The notes under the pieces were generated by a model. It was not told where the DNA came from, did not search any database, and saw only the letters and a program-made list of their open reading frames with translations. DNA of 64,000 nucleotides from a bacterium (GTDB lineage: Bacteria > Bdellovibrionota > Bacteriovoracia > Bacteriovoracales > Bacteriovoracaceae). The DNA lies in assembly GCA_030425045.1 (NCBI GenBank), contig JAUHVL010000008.1:1-64000 (forward strand), read 5' to 3'. Every line of letters starts with the position of its first letter. The stretch's first letter is position 1. Positions 43,764 through 53,518 of the stretch are shown in pieces. A program made the translations under genes and the position numbers.

Positions 43764-43859
43764 TTATTCGACTCAAAATCTAGCTGTAAAATCCTCATGA
43801 TGACCTAATAAGCTAAATGACTTCATGTATCTTTCCTCCATTCTTAAACTGGAGGAAAG

Positions 43860-44627
43860 ATGAAAATTTTAAGTTTATTTATTTTAGCATTACTACTTGG
43901 TTGTTCTTCATTTACTAAAAAAGTCGATAAGGAAGCCTTAAAACAAGTAAAAAAAGTAGCACTGGTTGGCTACACCGTCGATTACAAAAAACCTTTAACA
44001 GGAAAGAACCTACTCGCCCATGTTTTAACGGGTTCAGAACGCGATGATGGTTATGGAAAAATTATTAAAAGTATCGATGAAAATCTTGTTTCTAAACAAA
44101 CCTATAATGACCTCACCAAAAAAATTGAGGCCATGACCGGTTGGCAATTTGTTCCTTATAGTAAAGTCGTAAGAAGTCCAACGATCAGTCGTATGTATCA
44201 AATGAAAAAGAAAACAGTTCAAACGGGAGTTCCCCCACTTAGAGGTGGTAATGATCGTTTAGAGAGAAGTCGAATTCCACAGACGTATTATATCCATCAA
44301 GCAGATATTAATGACAAAAGAAAACTCGCTAAAGAGCTAGGAGTGGATGCCATCGTTACGGCGAGAATTATTACTCATGTAAATCAATTTAAAGTCCTTG
44401 GTATTGGCTTTGGTGATTTAAAATTCCAATCAAATGTCATTTTAGAAGTCCTTGAACCAAATCGAGATGAATCCATATTGAGAATTTCAGAAATGGGTGA
44501 AGAGATTTCAAGTGTCGATAGCAAGTTCATGGGCTTTAACAGTGAAGATGAGCATATGAAAAAGACCTACAAGGGAATTTATGTTGCCACTGATGAGCTT
44601 CTTAATGAAATGAAGGCCGAGATGTAA
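43860..44627 (+). CDS. Lipoprotein, unknown function
   Basis: This is a 255-residue predicted lipoprotein with lipobox LLGCSS (Cys15). The body is alpha/beta, with KKVALVGYTVDY at the start and AKELGVDAIVTARIITHV later, recalling the TolB-N-like folds of other small lipoproteins. GGAGGAAAG stands before the ATG. A terminator follows. No named family. Confidence 0.65.
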   Translation: MKILSLFILALLLGCSSFTKKVDKEALKQVKKVALVGYTVDYKKPLTGKNLLAHVLTGSERDDGYGKIIKSIDENLVSKQTYNDLTKKIEAMTGWQFVPYSKVVRSPTISRMYQMKKKTVQTGVPPLRGGNDRLERSRIPQTYYIHQADINDKRKLAKELGVDAIVTARIITHVNQFKVLGIGFGDLKFQSNVILEVLEPNRDESILRISEMGEEISSVDSKFMGFNSEDEHMKKTYKGIYVATDELLNEMKAEM

Positions 44628-44664
44628 AAGTGATTATCAAAGTTTAACTGTATGTAAGTTTTAC

Positions 44665-44718
44665 AATGAGTCTTATAAAAAAGCTGTTTAATTACAGTAG
44701 TTTATAAGACTCATTTTT
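44665..44718 (+). terminator. Terminator after the lipoprotein gene
   Basis: AATGAGTCTTATAAA and TTTATAAGACTCATT are complementary around a 20-nt loop that has its own CTGT/ACAG stem; four T follow. Confidence 0.75.
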
Positions 44719-44732
44719 ATAAGAGAAAATCA

Positions 44733-44761
44733 TTGAGTCTAACGAAACATTAAGCTATAAC
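44733..44761 (+). promoter_or_regulatory. Promoter of the RCC1/protease operon
   Basis: TTGAGT (44733-44738) and TATAAC (44756-44761) are separated by 17 bp, and the first gene starts 20 bp further. Confidence 0.6.
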
Positions 44762-44781
44762 ACTATGCATAACAATTAAAA

Positions 44782-45552
44782 ATGAGAATGATGAAGTTTA
44801 TTAAGATAATGGCACTTTGCCTGACATTTATTTCTATTAATGCGGTCGAAACGCTCGATCAACAAATACTCACGTTATTAGAAAGTCAAAACCAGCTACT
44901 AGATGAAATTTCATATACTGTTGTCCAAGAAGACTTTGCTCGAATTTTACTCATCAAAAAAGCGATCAAAAACGTAAGTGAAGATATTAAAGAAAATAAA
45001 GAGCTGGATATTGCTCCCATTACATTACAAACGTTACTGCTCATGCAAAAACTCATGATTCAGTATCGTCACTCAAAAGAGTTTTTTGGATGGGGTGAGC
45101 AACCATCTTATTTATCGATCCACACTCCCCTAACTGAAGATGCCATCAAAGAACTTTATTCGAGTTATCAAAATACCTTAAAGGTTTATGGTTTTAAAGA
45201 AGATCCAAACTTAACAATTACTTTTGATACGTTTATCCAAATTGAAAAATCTATTCGATCACTTCTTAATTTTGTTAATGATGAAAACGCAAAAGCTAAA
45301 CTTAGTGAAATATTACCTCTAATCGGAAGAACCATCGCTATTGCCAAAGTTGAAGATGGAGATAATATTTGTACATTTTTACAAGCCTCTAAGGCCATTA
45401 ATGCCATTAGAGAAGTCTATGAGGTCTTTTATCAAGTTAATAACGACAATCTTGCAAGAGAGCTGATTTTAGATATTCAAGGTCAAACAGGATTCTATGC
45501 TGAATATTCTCAATTAGATCGATTATCTGATGAAGGTGTTACATGTCAGTAG
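44782..45552 (+). CDS. Exported helical protein, first gene of a four-gene operon
   Basis: This is a 256-residue protein with a signal peptide (MKFIKIMALCLTFISINA). The body is almost all helix, with several LxxLL-like stretches, and has one Cys pair (NICTF and near the end VTCQ). I recognise no family. Its stop lies inside the next gene (10-bp overlap), so the operon is tightly coupled. Confidence 0.6.
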   Translation: MRMMKFIKIMALCLTFISINAVETLDQQILTLLESQNQLLDEISYTVVQEDFARILLIKKAIKNVSEDIKENKELDIAPITLQTLLLMQKLMIQYRHSKEFFGWGEQPSYLSIHTPLTEDAIKELYSSYQNTLKVYGFKEDPNLTITFDTFIQIEKSIRSLLNFVNDENAKAKLSEILPLIGRTIAIAKVEDGDNICTFLQASKAINAIREVYEVFYQVNNDNLARELILDIQGQTGFYAEYSQLDRLSDEGVTCQ

Positions 45553-47270
45553 CTTCACTCGATCACATATGGTTAGAGCGCTGGAACCAAAATATTTTGG
45601 CCGCTCAACAAGGAATGGCCTCAATAAAAGTTGAAAAGTCGTGGGGTGAACTCAATCCTGCAGAACTTCGATATATCAAAAAAGACGATTACGATCTTTA
45701 TTTAGAGATGCTTCTCTTAAAATCAAGTCTATTAAGGGCCAATAATAAATTACAAAAATCAAGCTCATTGATTGCTTCGACTTATCGTAAGCATACAGCA
45801 CTAAAAAATACGTTGAATTTTAAAATGCAGTTTGAACTTGGATTAGATCATTGGTGTCACGAAGATATACCTAGTGCTCTTGATGCCTTTATTCTTGCTG
45901 AAAAGCTGGCACAGAAAACTCATGAAAAAATATACTCCCTATCAAATCTCTTGTGGTGTCTTGAAGCATTAGATATGGAAAGAGAACAGATTGAAATAAA
46001 ATTAGAGAGAGAATTAGAGAGTTTGGCCCCCAGAAAACATAAACATATTAGACAACAATATGATGCTTACTTACTCAGAAAGAGTTTTTACCAACATGGT
46101 AAGTTAAATTGGAACAAGACAAACGAGGAAATTGGACAATCAGATTTTTTTGCCTGCTTTGTTTCTCATCTCCCCTATATGATCGATCGAATAAATAATA
46201 TCGACTTTTATCAAAGCATTTTTTCTAATCAAGCAAACCTTTGGCAAGGCTCTTATCGATTAAGAACAATTAATGGATTTTTTATTCCTGCAGATACATC
46301 TGTTGAAAGAATTGGTGACGGTATAGATCGTTTATACCTTTGGACCTGGTACTGGATGGCCAGTCAAAAAGAAATCAGTATTAGAAAACTTGAACTAACG
46401 TTAGACTCAATTTTAAAAGCTCTTGATTTAGATGAACTCAGTATTGAAAATAAGCTTCTTTTAAGAAATTCTCTTTTTTGGATTAGAATGTTTAGTCCAA
46501 AGTCAACAACAAGGATTAAAGACCTTATTAGGGATCTACAAAAAGCGACTGGGAAAAATTATAATACTCTTGAGTCAGAATTTTTAATACAACAAGAACT
46601 CTGGTCACTCGTTAATTGTGGTGTAAAATCTGGGCAAAAGCAGTCATCGATTTTTGAGAAATTATTAGAAGAAGACAAAAGAACACTATTGTTGCCTAAC
46701 CTCTCACTTGTTCTCAATAAAAAGATTCATTCGAGTGATAAAAATAAAGAAATTATTATTGATTTAGCAAAAAACGAAATACAAAATATGCCGGAAGGAA
46801 CTTGTCTCCAATCCCCTCTTCTCACAAGATTGTTTTTCTTAATTTATGAACGAGGAATATTTTCACTAGATGATATTCAAGACAATTTCGGAGAAAACAA
46901 AAGGCAAATTTATAACCTTTTCAATAGAGCAAAGAAGTTTTATCCACAAATCGAGATATCTCTAAAAGATGGAAAAGTTATCAGCTCACTTGATAGAAAC
47001 CTCATCAAAATTGAAAATTCCTATGCAAAATCAAAAGTAACAAAAAAACTTATTAAGAAGGTAATACAAAAGCAAAGTAAAGCTGAATCAATTGTTAGTA
47101 TTAATGCAATTAAGCTTATTCACCCAGTAGAGTTTAATCGCGGGCAATTTCAAAAAATATTTAATTTTTCCAAAGCGACAGCAACAAGGATACTCAACGA
47201 TTGGCAAGACCAAGGAATCATCGAAAGAAAAGGACAAGGAAAAGCTGTGAGGTATCTATGGTTAAAATAA
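45543..47270 (+). CDS. Cytosolic winged-helix protein with helical repeats
   Basis: This is a 575-residue protein with no signal. Residues 1-350 are helical and TPR-like. Near 430-480 there is an FSLDDIQDNFGENKRQIYNLFNRAKKF segment like a first winged helix. The C-terminus is a clear winged HTH: FNRGQFQKIFNFSKATATRILNDWQDQGIIERKGQGKAVRYLW. It is probably a transcription regulator, inserted between genes for exported proteins. It overlaps the protease start by 13 bp. Confidence 0.65.
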   Translation: MSVASLDHIWLERWNQNILAAQQGMASIKVEKSWGELNPAELRYIKKDDYDLYLEMLLLKSSLLRANNKLQKSSSLIASTYRKHTALKNTLNFKMQFELGLDHWCHEDIPSALDAFILAEKLAQKTHEKIYSLSNLLWCLEALDMEREQIEIKLERELESLAPRKHKHIRQQYDAYLLRKSFYQHGKLNWNKTNEEIGQSDFFACFVSHLPYMIDRINNIDFYQSIFSNQANLWQGSYRLRTINGFFIPADTSVERIGDGIDRLYLWTWYWMASQKEISIRKLELTLDSILKALDLDELSIENKLLLRNSLFWIRMFSPKSTTRIKDLIRDLQKATGKNYNTLESEFLIQQELWSLVNCGVKSGQKQSSIFEKLLEEDKRTLLLPNLSLVLNKKIHSSDKNKEIIIDLAKNEIQNMPEGTCLQSPLLTRLFFLIYERGIFSLDDIQDNFGENKRQIYNLFNRAKKFYPQIEISLKDGKVISSLDRNLIKIENSYAKSKVTKKLIKKVIQKQSKAESIVSINAIKLIHPVEFNRGQFQKIFNFSKATATRILNDWQDQGIIERKGQGKAVRYLWLK

Positions 47271-48643
47271 TATTACTTCTGCTTTTCTCAATTGGTATCA
47301 AGGCGCAGTCGCTAGACCAGATAAAAAATGCTGTTGTCAAAATAAAGTCTTATCCGTGTATCTATAAATCACCTGTATTTGAAGGAAGTGGATTTGTTAC
47401 AGAAATAGCGGGAGAGAAGATTGTTCTTACTTCAGAACACATTTTAATGCCTCAAAATTTAAATAAAGTTTGTATGACAGCAAGTAATGAATATATTGGT
47501 GAGGTTGAAGTTGCTCTAAGGAAAAATAGTTTTGAGCACGGTCTTGCAATATTAAAGTTCAATCAGGATCTTAATATTCAACCAATCGAGCTTAAAAGTG
47601 CCAGCAGCGAAGGGCAAGATATTATCATTTTGGGTTATCCTGCTAATTCTCACTCATTACAGATTCTCTCTGATGGAAAATTAATTACAAAGACCAGCAC
47701 GAGATCTCTTATTCCAGCACTAGAGTCTATCATTGAAATCTCTCACTTACCTGTTGAGTTTGGAATGAGTGGTGGTCTTGTGGTTCAAAAAAACAATCGT
47801 GCTTATTCTTTTATTGGAATGTTATCTCATCAGTATCTTAAAAGAGAAGCAGGTCGCTCCACTAGTATAGAAACAAGATCACGTAAAAGTGATACCTCAT
47901 CAAATGACTTAACTCTAGCAATATCATCAAGCGATATTAAAAGGTGGTCTAATCAAGAGCGTGACGATGAGGTGCGATTTGTTAGATCACTAAATCATCG
48001 GAACCAAATAAATATTGAACTTGGGCCGCTTGTTTTTGAAAAAATAACTCTTGATTCAGCTATCTTAAATAGAGGTGGTGCAGATGGTACAGGAATTGGT
48101 GGAGATGGAGTCAGCGAAAATGAAAATGGAATTACAGCAATAAAAATCTCACTGAATTCTTCTGATGAACTAAAAAGAACCATTGAGAAAATAAACTCAC
48201 CACTCATTAAAAGATGGTACCACTGGCTTCTCCAAGGACAAGAGCTTTATATTATTCAAATGACGAATCAAAGTGGAGACGAATCCATTTCACTTTCTTC
48301 TTTTGATCAGCTCATCACTTTATGGCTTAGAGATCAATATACTCCTCTCGTATTTAGAGGCGATGTAAGTCAGATCGATGCCAGAATACAGAGTATTCTC
48401 AATCAAGCTGATAAAGTAAAAATGATTCTAAGTAGAATTGATGAAAACAACTATGATTTATCACTTTGGAGAAAGTCTCTTTATAACAAGCTACTCATTT
48501 TAGAATCAAGTCTAACCTTCACTCTTGAGGAGTTTAACTCGAAAAATAGTCCACGGTATTGGCAGTATTTATACAATTATGATTTCGACTTGGCCTTAGA
48601 GTTAGAAATAGAGCTAGAGCAACTAGAGAAGCTTTTTAGGTAA
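47258..48643 (+). CDS. Exported trypsin-like serine protease, doubtful Asp
   Basis: This is a 461-residue protein from the ATG at 47258, with signal peptide (IILLLLFSIGIKA). It has a GSGFVTEI fold start, catalytic His61 in LTSEH and Ser171 in FGMSGGLVV. Where the catalytic Asp should stand (the usual DLAVL) the sequence is FEHGLAILK, with Glu93 and His94 instead. The C-terminal 200 residues (PLIKRWYHWLLQGQEL and a helical end) are unassigned. It may be a divergent protease or a pseudoprotease. Confidence 0.72.
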   Translation: MVKIILLLLFSIGIKAQSLDQIKNAVVKIKSYPCIYKSPVFEGSGFVTEIAGEKIVLTSEHILMPQNLNKVCMTASNEYIGEVEVALRKNSFEHGLAILKFNQDLNIQPIELKSASSEGQDIIILGYPANSHSLQILSDGKLITKTSTRSLIPALESIIEISHLPVEFGMSGGLVVQKNNRAYSFIGMLSHQYLKREAGRSTSIETRSRKSDTSSNDLTLAISSSDIKRWSNQERDDEVRFVRSLNHRNQINIELGPLVFEKITLDSAILNRGGADGTGIGGDGVSENENGITAIKISLNSSDELKRTIEKINSPLIKRWYHWLLQGQELYIIQMTNQSGDESISLSSFDQLITLWLRDQYTPLVFRGDVSQIDARIQSILNQADKVKMILSRIDENNYDLSLWRKSLYNKLLILESSLTFTLEEFNSKNSPRYWQYLYNYDFDLALELEIELEQLEKLFR

Positions 48644-48646
48644 TTT

Positions 48647-51600
48647 ATGAAAAGTATTATTTTTTTAATAACATTATTTCCATCAATCATTTTTGCCTTT
48701 ACACAAAAAGATATTCAACTATTTCATAAGGTGTCCATGGTCAAGTCAAGCATGTGTCTTATTGATCAAGAGAACTTAAAATGTTGGGGAGAAGACGATT
48801 ACGGCCGTCCAAGAATTGGTGACGCCGACTTTATGCAGTCAGTTCCCAATATTACTCCCACAATGGTGAGTACGGGGAGTTGGAAAACTTGTTTTTTAAT
48901 TGAAAAAGAAGCCTATTGTGTCGGAAGAAATAAAGACCTACATGAAATTGGCTTTTGGCGTAAGATTGATCATCTTTCTTCACTTATAAAAGAATCTAAG
49001 CAAAATTATGAGGTCTTTAAGGCTTATACAAAATATGCGACAAAAGAGTTTTCCTTAAAAAAGGAAATCCCTGAAATTAGTAGAAAGTCCTTTTCTAAAG
49101 AATATTCGGATTGGTATTTGTCTCTAGATGAAGAGATTAGAGAATATACAGACATCACAGGTCGCTTTATTGAGGCATTAAACGAATTTCAACGCTATTT
49201 AACAAAAACAACTAACTTAATCAGCAGTCAAGAGATCGTCGAATACACTAATCATCTTATTGCTAAGTATAATGAGAAAGAAGAGACAGAAAAAATTCCA
49301 CTTTTAAAGAGCTTTAAAAAAGATGATATTTTTGAATTCTCACTTTTTAATTTTATTCAAAGTAATAATTCAGCTCATTATTATCTAAGACCAAAATTAG
49401 AAGTCTATCATGGTTTATATAAAATCATGGAGGAAGGAATTAAAAAACATGAAGACTATTTTTCAAGGTGTTTAGAATACCATCCGAGTAAAGGATCCAT
49501 CGATGAACTTAAATTAGTATTTAATAAATTTTTAGTTTCATATGAAGACATAAATGATGGTGAAGTAGGAGATTGTATTTGGGATTTTGTTCATAGATCC
49601 AATGACGATTATGAGTATCAAACTCCAAATTATAAACTCAATCTTGAAAATGTCTCTTTTGTAACGACAAAGGGAGACAATGTATGTGCCATTTCCAATA
49701 ATGAAATTAAGTGTCTTGATTCACTAGGAGAGCTAAGTGTACCGAAAAGTTTTCAAAACCCTAAAATGGTTGCCATGGGAAAAAGGCATTCTTGTGCCAT
49801 TGATGACTCTGGTGTTCAGTGTTGGGGAGATAACTCTAATGGTGAATTAAATATCCCCCCTCTTAAAAACCCTTATTATATTGATACTCAACGTTTTCAT
49901 ACATGTGCATTAGATCAAGAAGGTGTAAAGTGCTGGGGTTATCCTGGTCATGGCCGAACAAAAGTCCCCTCTCACGTTATCAATCCTCAAATTGTTAGTG
50001 TTGGAGACCGTCACACATGTGTGATCGATAAAAAGACCTCTGGCAATGAAGTTGTTTGCTGGGGAAGTAATAGCTATGGACAAAGTAATGTGCCAGAGCA
50101 ACTTCACAATCCCTATCATGTGATTGCTAAAGATAATAAAACCTGTGCCTTAGATCAACATGGTTTACTTTGTTGGGGAGAAGGTACTCAGTTTGAAGCA
50201 AGTGAATATAGTTACAATACTAATTTGTGTTTAGATGAAAATAAAAGTCGCAGTGAATGTAACAAGGAAAATGTTTTTGGTGACCTCAGTTCTTATACTT
50301 ATCAAGATGAGTATTACAATCCTGTATTTAATTATTGTGAATTTAAAACTGCTTGTCTGAACGAATATTGTCAAACAAAGTCTTGTAAGGAGAATTTTGA
50401 ACCAGTCAGTGAGTTTCTTCTAGAAAAATATAATAAAGAAATACTTCAGTCTCTTGCACCTTTCGGACAGGCTCCCTTAGTAGAAGAGTATGACCCCATC
50501 ATAAAAAAATATGTTGGTAGTAAAGAAATGAAACTACTGATTGAGCTATCTTCTCAAATCTCGATTGGGTCAAGACATCACTGTATCATCACAGAAGAAG
50601 GTCTCTATTGTGACGGTAATGCCATCGCTAGTCCTTTTTTGGATTCCAAAAGAGTTGAAAATAAAATAGTTAAAGTAGCTTCAGGCCAAAGCGAAATCTG
50701 TGCTCTTGATAGTACAAATACACTTTTTTGCTGGGGAGATTACGAGCAACACACGATAGAAGATGTAAAAGATTTTGACGTTGGAGCAGAAGAGGTTTGT
50801 GTTATTAAAACTGACGGAAGGGCCAAATGTCATAATGACTTTATTCACCAAGTGGTTCGCTATAATCGTGAAATAAAAAATGCTCAGCAAATTGTTACTG
50901 GTCATTCTCATGCCTGTGTTATCGATGAAAATAAAGTTAAGTGCTGGGGTAAAAATGATGAGGGCCAGTTGGATATACCGACAAATATTAAAAATCCTTA
51001 TTTCTTATCAACCGCAAGAAATCATACCTGTGCTCTAGCTGAAAATGGTCTTTTTTGTTGGGGATCTAATAATTACGGTCAAGCTACAGTACCTCTTGAT
51101 TTAAAAGATAAAAATATAAATTTCCTAAGTGTTGGCTCGTGGCACACCTGTGTTCATATTGTAGATGAAGGTTCAAAATGTTGGGGTTATGATCGTTATA
51201 AGCAATCGAGTATCCCTAATAACCTAAAAGAAAACCTCATCTTCTCAGGTCATAAAAAAAGCTGTGCCCTTACCAAACAAGGTCTTTCGTGCTGGGAAAA
51301 AGAGGACGATCAAGAAAAAGTAAGTCAATACAAAATTCCTCATCTCATTGATTACGATAAAAAGAAAGAATGTGAAGTCGTCGTTTCACATTCTTATTAT
51401 GATGAGCACCAGCTTCAATGTACAATATTAAACGATACTGATGATTCGAAAGTAGAAACAATTTCTGAATTTGGATGTCTCTTTAATTCAGAGGGAAGTC
51501 GTTGTGGTATAACAAAAAACGAGATCAATAGTGATTTTGAAAAACTCTATACTAATTTAATTTCACTGCTTGGCTCTAATGAAGAAATATTTGAAAAACT

Positions 51601-52090
51601 CATCGCTGGTAGTTATCGGGCAGAACGAGATTTTTTAAATAAGATAAAAATTTTATGGGAAAAATCTAAAACCAATAATCATAATCTAAATAATGCGATT
51701 GATCAGTATGTGCTTAAACTCCTGGCAGTTTTCGTAAAGCAAAATAACTCAAAATATTTTCAAGAAGAAGTCATACCTCATTATAATTATTTAAGTGAAG
51801 GCTTAAGTGACTTTAGTAAAGAAGATGCCCCTCATTTCATAAAGTTTAAATTGCGTACAATTCAACAAACACTACAGCTGAGTAAAACCTTTTTGGATGA
51901 AGAGCAAGTTTATGACATCGAACAAATTATAAACTCTCTAACGGGTGTCTACAAAGAACCGACTCAGAACAATCTTTCTAATTTTAAAATAACCTTAGCT
52001 GATCATCGCTATCTTCTCGAAGGCTTTGAACATAGCCCTAGACTTAACTTTCTTATACAACTCTTTGATATTACAAGAGAAGAACTCTAG
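48647..52090 (+). CDS. Giant exported RCC1-like Cys-repeat protein
   Basis: This is an 1147-residue exported protein (signal IIFLITLFPSIIFA). About a dozen copies of the unit C-[AV]-[IL]-x(3-8)-G-[LV]-x-CWG occur, for example TCALDQEGVKCWG, TCALDQHGLLCWG and TCALAENGLFCWG. These are RCC1/BNR-like blades with a Cys in two strands, so each blade may hold a disulfide. Blades lie at about residues 30-100, 330-540 and 640-930; helical parts lie between them and at the end. Likely a surface or secreted binding protein. It follows the protease by 3 bp. Confidence 0.82.
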   Translation: MKSIIFLITLFPSIIFAFTQKDIQLFHKVSMVKSSMCLIDQENLKCWGEDDYGRPRIGDADFMQSVPNITPTMVSTGSWKTCFLIEKEAYCVGRNKDLHEIGFWRKIDHLSSLIKESKQNYEVFKAYTKYATKEFSLKKEIPEISRKSFSKEYSDWYLSLDEEIREYTDITGRFIEALNEFQRYLTKTTNLISSQEIVEYTNHLIAKYNEKEETEKIPLLKSFKKDDIFEFSLFNFIQSNNSAHYYLRPKLEVYHGLYKIMEEGIKKHEDYFSRCLEYHPSKGSIDELKLVFNKFLVSYEDINDGEVGDCIWDFVHRSNDDYEYQTPNYKLNLENVSFVTTKGDNVCAISNNEIKCLDSLGELSVPKSFQNPKMVAMGKRHSCAIDDSGVQCWGDNSNGELNIPPLKNPYYIDTQRFHTCALDQEGVKCWGYPGHGRTKVPSHVINPQIVSVGDRHTCVIDKKTSGNEVVCWGSNSYGQSNVPEQLHNPYHVIAKDNKTCALDQHGLLCWGEGTQFEASEYSYNTNLCLDENKSRSECNKENVFGDLSSYTYQDEYYNPVFNYCEFKTACLNEYCQTKSCKENFEPVSEFLLEKYNKEILQSLAPFGQAPLVEEYDPIIKKYVGSKEMKLLIELSSQISIGSRHHCIITEEGLYCDGNAIASPFLDSKRVENKIVKVASGQSEICALDSTNTLFCWGDYEQHTIEDVKDFDVGAEEVCVIKTDGRAKCHNDFIHQVVRYNREIKNAQQIVTGHSHACVIDENKVKCWGKNDEGQLDIPTNIKNPYFLSTARNHTCALAENGLFCWGSNNYGQATVPLDLKDKNINFLSVGSWHTCVHIVDEGSKCWGYDRYKQSSIPNNLKENLIFSGHKKSCALTKQGLSCWEKEDDQEKVSQYKIPHLIDYDKKKECEVVVSHSYYDEHQLQCTILNDTDDSKVETISEFGCLFNSEGSRCGITKNEINSDFEKLYTNLISLLGSNEEIFEKLIAGSYRAERDFLNKIKILWEKSKTNNHNLNNAIDQYVLKLLAVFVKQNNSKYFQEEVIPHYNYLSEGLSDFSKEDAPHFIKFKLRTIQQTLQLSKTFLDEEQVYDIEQIINSLTGVYKEPTQNNLSNFKITLADHRYLLEGFEHSPRLNFLIQLFDITREEL

Positions 52091-52122
52091 TTATTCGACT
52101 CAAATTGATAATATAAAATCAG

Positions 52123-52152
52123 ACGCTCTAAGACTTTTAGAGCGTTTTATTT
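52123..52152 (+). terminator. Terminator of the RCC1 operon
   Basis: ACGCTCTAA and TTAGAGCGT pair around GACTT, followed by TTTATTT. Confidence 0.82.
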
Positions 52153-52217
52153 AGTACTTTCTCTCTCGAAGGAACGATTTAACAAAAACGGATTTGAAAT
52201 TTTATTGGAGAGAAAAC

Positions 52218-52850
52218 ATGAAAAACTTAATTTTAATTTTAACACTTAGTTTAATCGTAACTTTTAGTGCAAACGCTGAAAGAGATTTACAATTTAGACC
52301 ATCAAAAATTTTGGCAGTAAAAGTTGTCAATGTAAATGGTCCAGAGTCCTTACGAATTTATGGAAAAGACTTAGGACTTGCGAGCAAAGTTACCCTTGGT
52401 AATATTCGCTTAAATGAAATAGTTGAATGGAACAACGACTTTATTGAGGTAAAACTTCCTAATAATATTATTCCCGCAACTTATCTTTTAAAGGTCGAAT
52501 CTAAAATTAAAGAAAATCGATTTGAAAGAAAATGGGCGAATATGGCCATAACAGTTGGAGCTGTTGGGCCAAGAGGTCCTCAGGGATATACTGGTGCAAC
52601 AGGGCAAACTGGTCCTCAAGGTGTTCAGGGCTTAAAAGGCGAGACCGGAGCGCGCGGTCCAAAAGGTGAAAAAGGTGCCCGTGGACCAAAAGGATCTAAG
52701 GGCGAAATGGGAGCATCTGGTGTCGCTCCAAGTGAACTTGCATCAATACTATCAAGACTAGATGCACTTGAAGCATCGAGCAAAAAAGACGAAGAAACGG
52801 CCATAGAAACAGTTGAAACGGAAACCGAGAGAGAAACAACAGTTCAATAA
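52218..52850 (+). CDS. Exported IPT-like and collagen-like protein
   Basis: This is a 210-residue protein from the ATG at 52218 (GGAGAG before it), with signal peptide ending SANA. After an IPT/TIG-like part (SLRIYGKDLGLASKVTLGN) comes a run of Gly-X-Y triplets from GPRGPQGYTGATG to about GEMGASG, roughly 17 triplets of collagen type. A Glu/Thr-rich C-terminus ends the protein. It probably forms a trimeric fibre on the cell surface. No hydroxylation is implied. Confidence 0.85.
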   Translation: MKNLILILTLSLIVTFSANAERDLQFRPSKILAVKVVNVNGPESLRIYGKDLGLASKVTLGNIRLNEIVEWNNDFIEVKLPNNIIPATYLLKVESKIKENRFERKWANMAITVGAVGPRGPQGYTGATGQTGPQGVQGLKGETGARGPKGEKGARGPKGSKGEMGASGVAPSELASILSRLDALEASSKKDEETAIETVETETERETTVQ

Positions 52851-52860
52851 ATCTCACTTG

Positions 52861-52885
52861 CCATATACCCCCATGGGGTATATGG
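52861..52885. promoter_or_regulatory. CsoR-type operator palindrome
   Basis: CCATATACCCC and GGGGTATATGG are perfect complements around CAT. The core TACCCC..GGGGTA is the known CsoR/RcnR-family operator pattern. It stands 8 bp before the first gene of an operon whose fourth gene encodes a CsoR protein, so autoregulation is likely. Confidence 0.75.
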
Positions 52886-52892
52886 TTTCACC

Positions 52893-53510
52893 ATGAAAAT
52901 CATCTTCTTTTTATTATCAATTCTCAGTACTTCCTCTTTTGCACATCCCGTTATATATGGCGGTGGTTGGGTTTATCAGGGAACCTTTATGCCTAAAATG
53001 AATATGCTTCGCCTAGGTCATTCGGTTACATCACGTTATGCCTTAGTGGCCAATGGTACTCATTTTAAAAACAATAATAATTATCAAGATTACACCTTCG
53101 GAGTCAATGTTCTTGCCAAACGTTGGTTACAACATGACTCACAAGGAAACCTATATTTTGGTACTCACGGTGGCCGCTATGAGGATGATAGTGGAAAAGG
53201 TAATGTTGGTAACCTCATGATGATGGCCGACTGGGAATCAAGAAAACATTATGTCGTCGCTAAATCTAAAAGTTATTTTTATGACGATAAAGAAAGATTA
53301 AGTTATACGTTTCGCTATGGATTTGCCCCTTATGTTGCTGGTATGAATACTCTTCAAAGTTGGCTAATTTTACAAACATTTTATTTTAAAGAACAAAGTA
53401 GAGAGCTCATTATCACTCCTCTTATGCGCTTTTTTTATAAAAATGTGCTGTGGGAAATTGGATATTCAACAAGAGGTCAGTCCTATTTAACTTTAATGGT
53501 TCATTACTAG
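52893..53510 (+). CDS. Exported beta-barrel-like protein of the metal operon
   Basis: This is a 205-residue protein with signal peptide (FFLLSILSTSSFA). The mature part is made of alternating beta strands, rich in Tyr, Trp and Phe (GGGWVYQGTFMPKMNMLRLGHS), and ends in LTLMVHY, as small outer-membrane barrels do. Several Met and His (MMMADW) could contact metal. It is the first gene of a Cu-type operon. The family is not recognised. Confidence 0.65.
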   Translation: MKIIFFLLSILSTSSFAHPVIYGGGWVYQGTFMPKMNMLRLGHSVTSRYALVANGTHFKNNNNYQDYTFGVNVLAKRWLQHDSQGNLYFGTHGGRYEDDSGKGNVGNLMMMADWESRKHYVVAKSKSYFYDDKERLSYTFRYGFAPYVAGMNTLQSWLILQTFYFKEQSRELIITPLMRFFYKNVLWEIGYSTRGQSYLTLMVHY

Positions 53511-53518
53511 AGGTTTTC

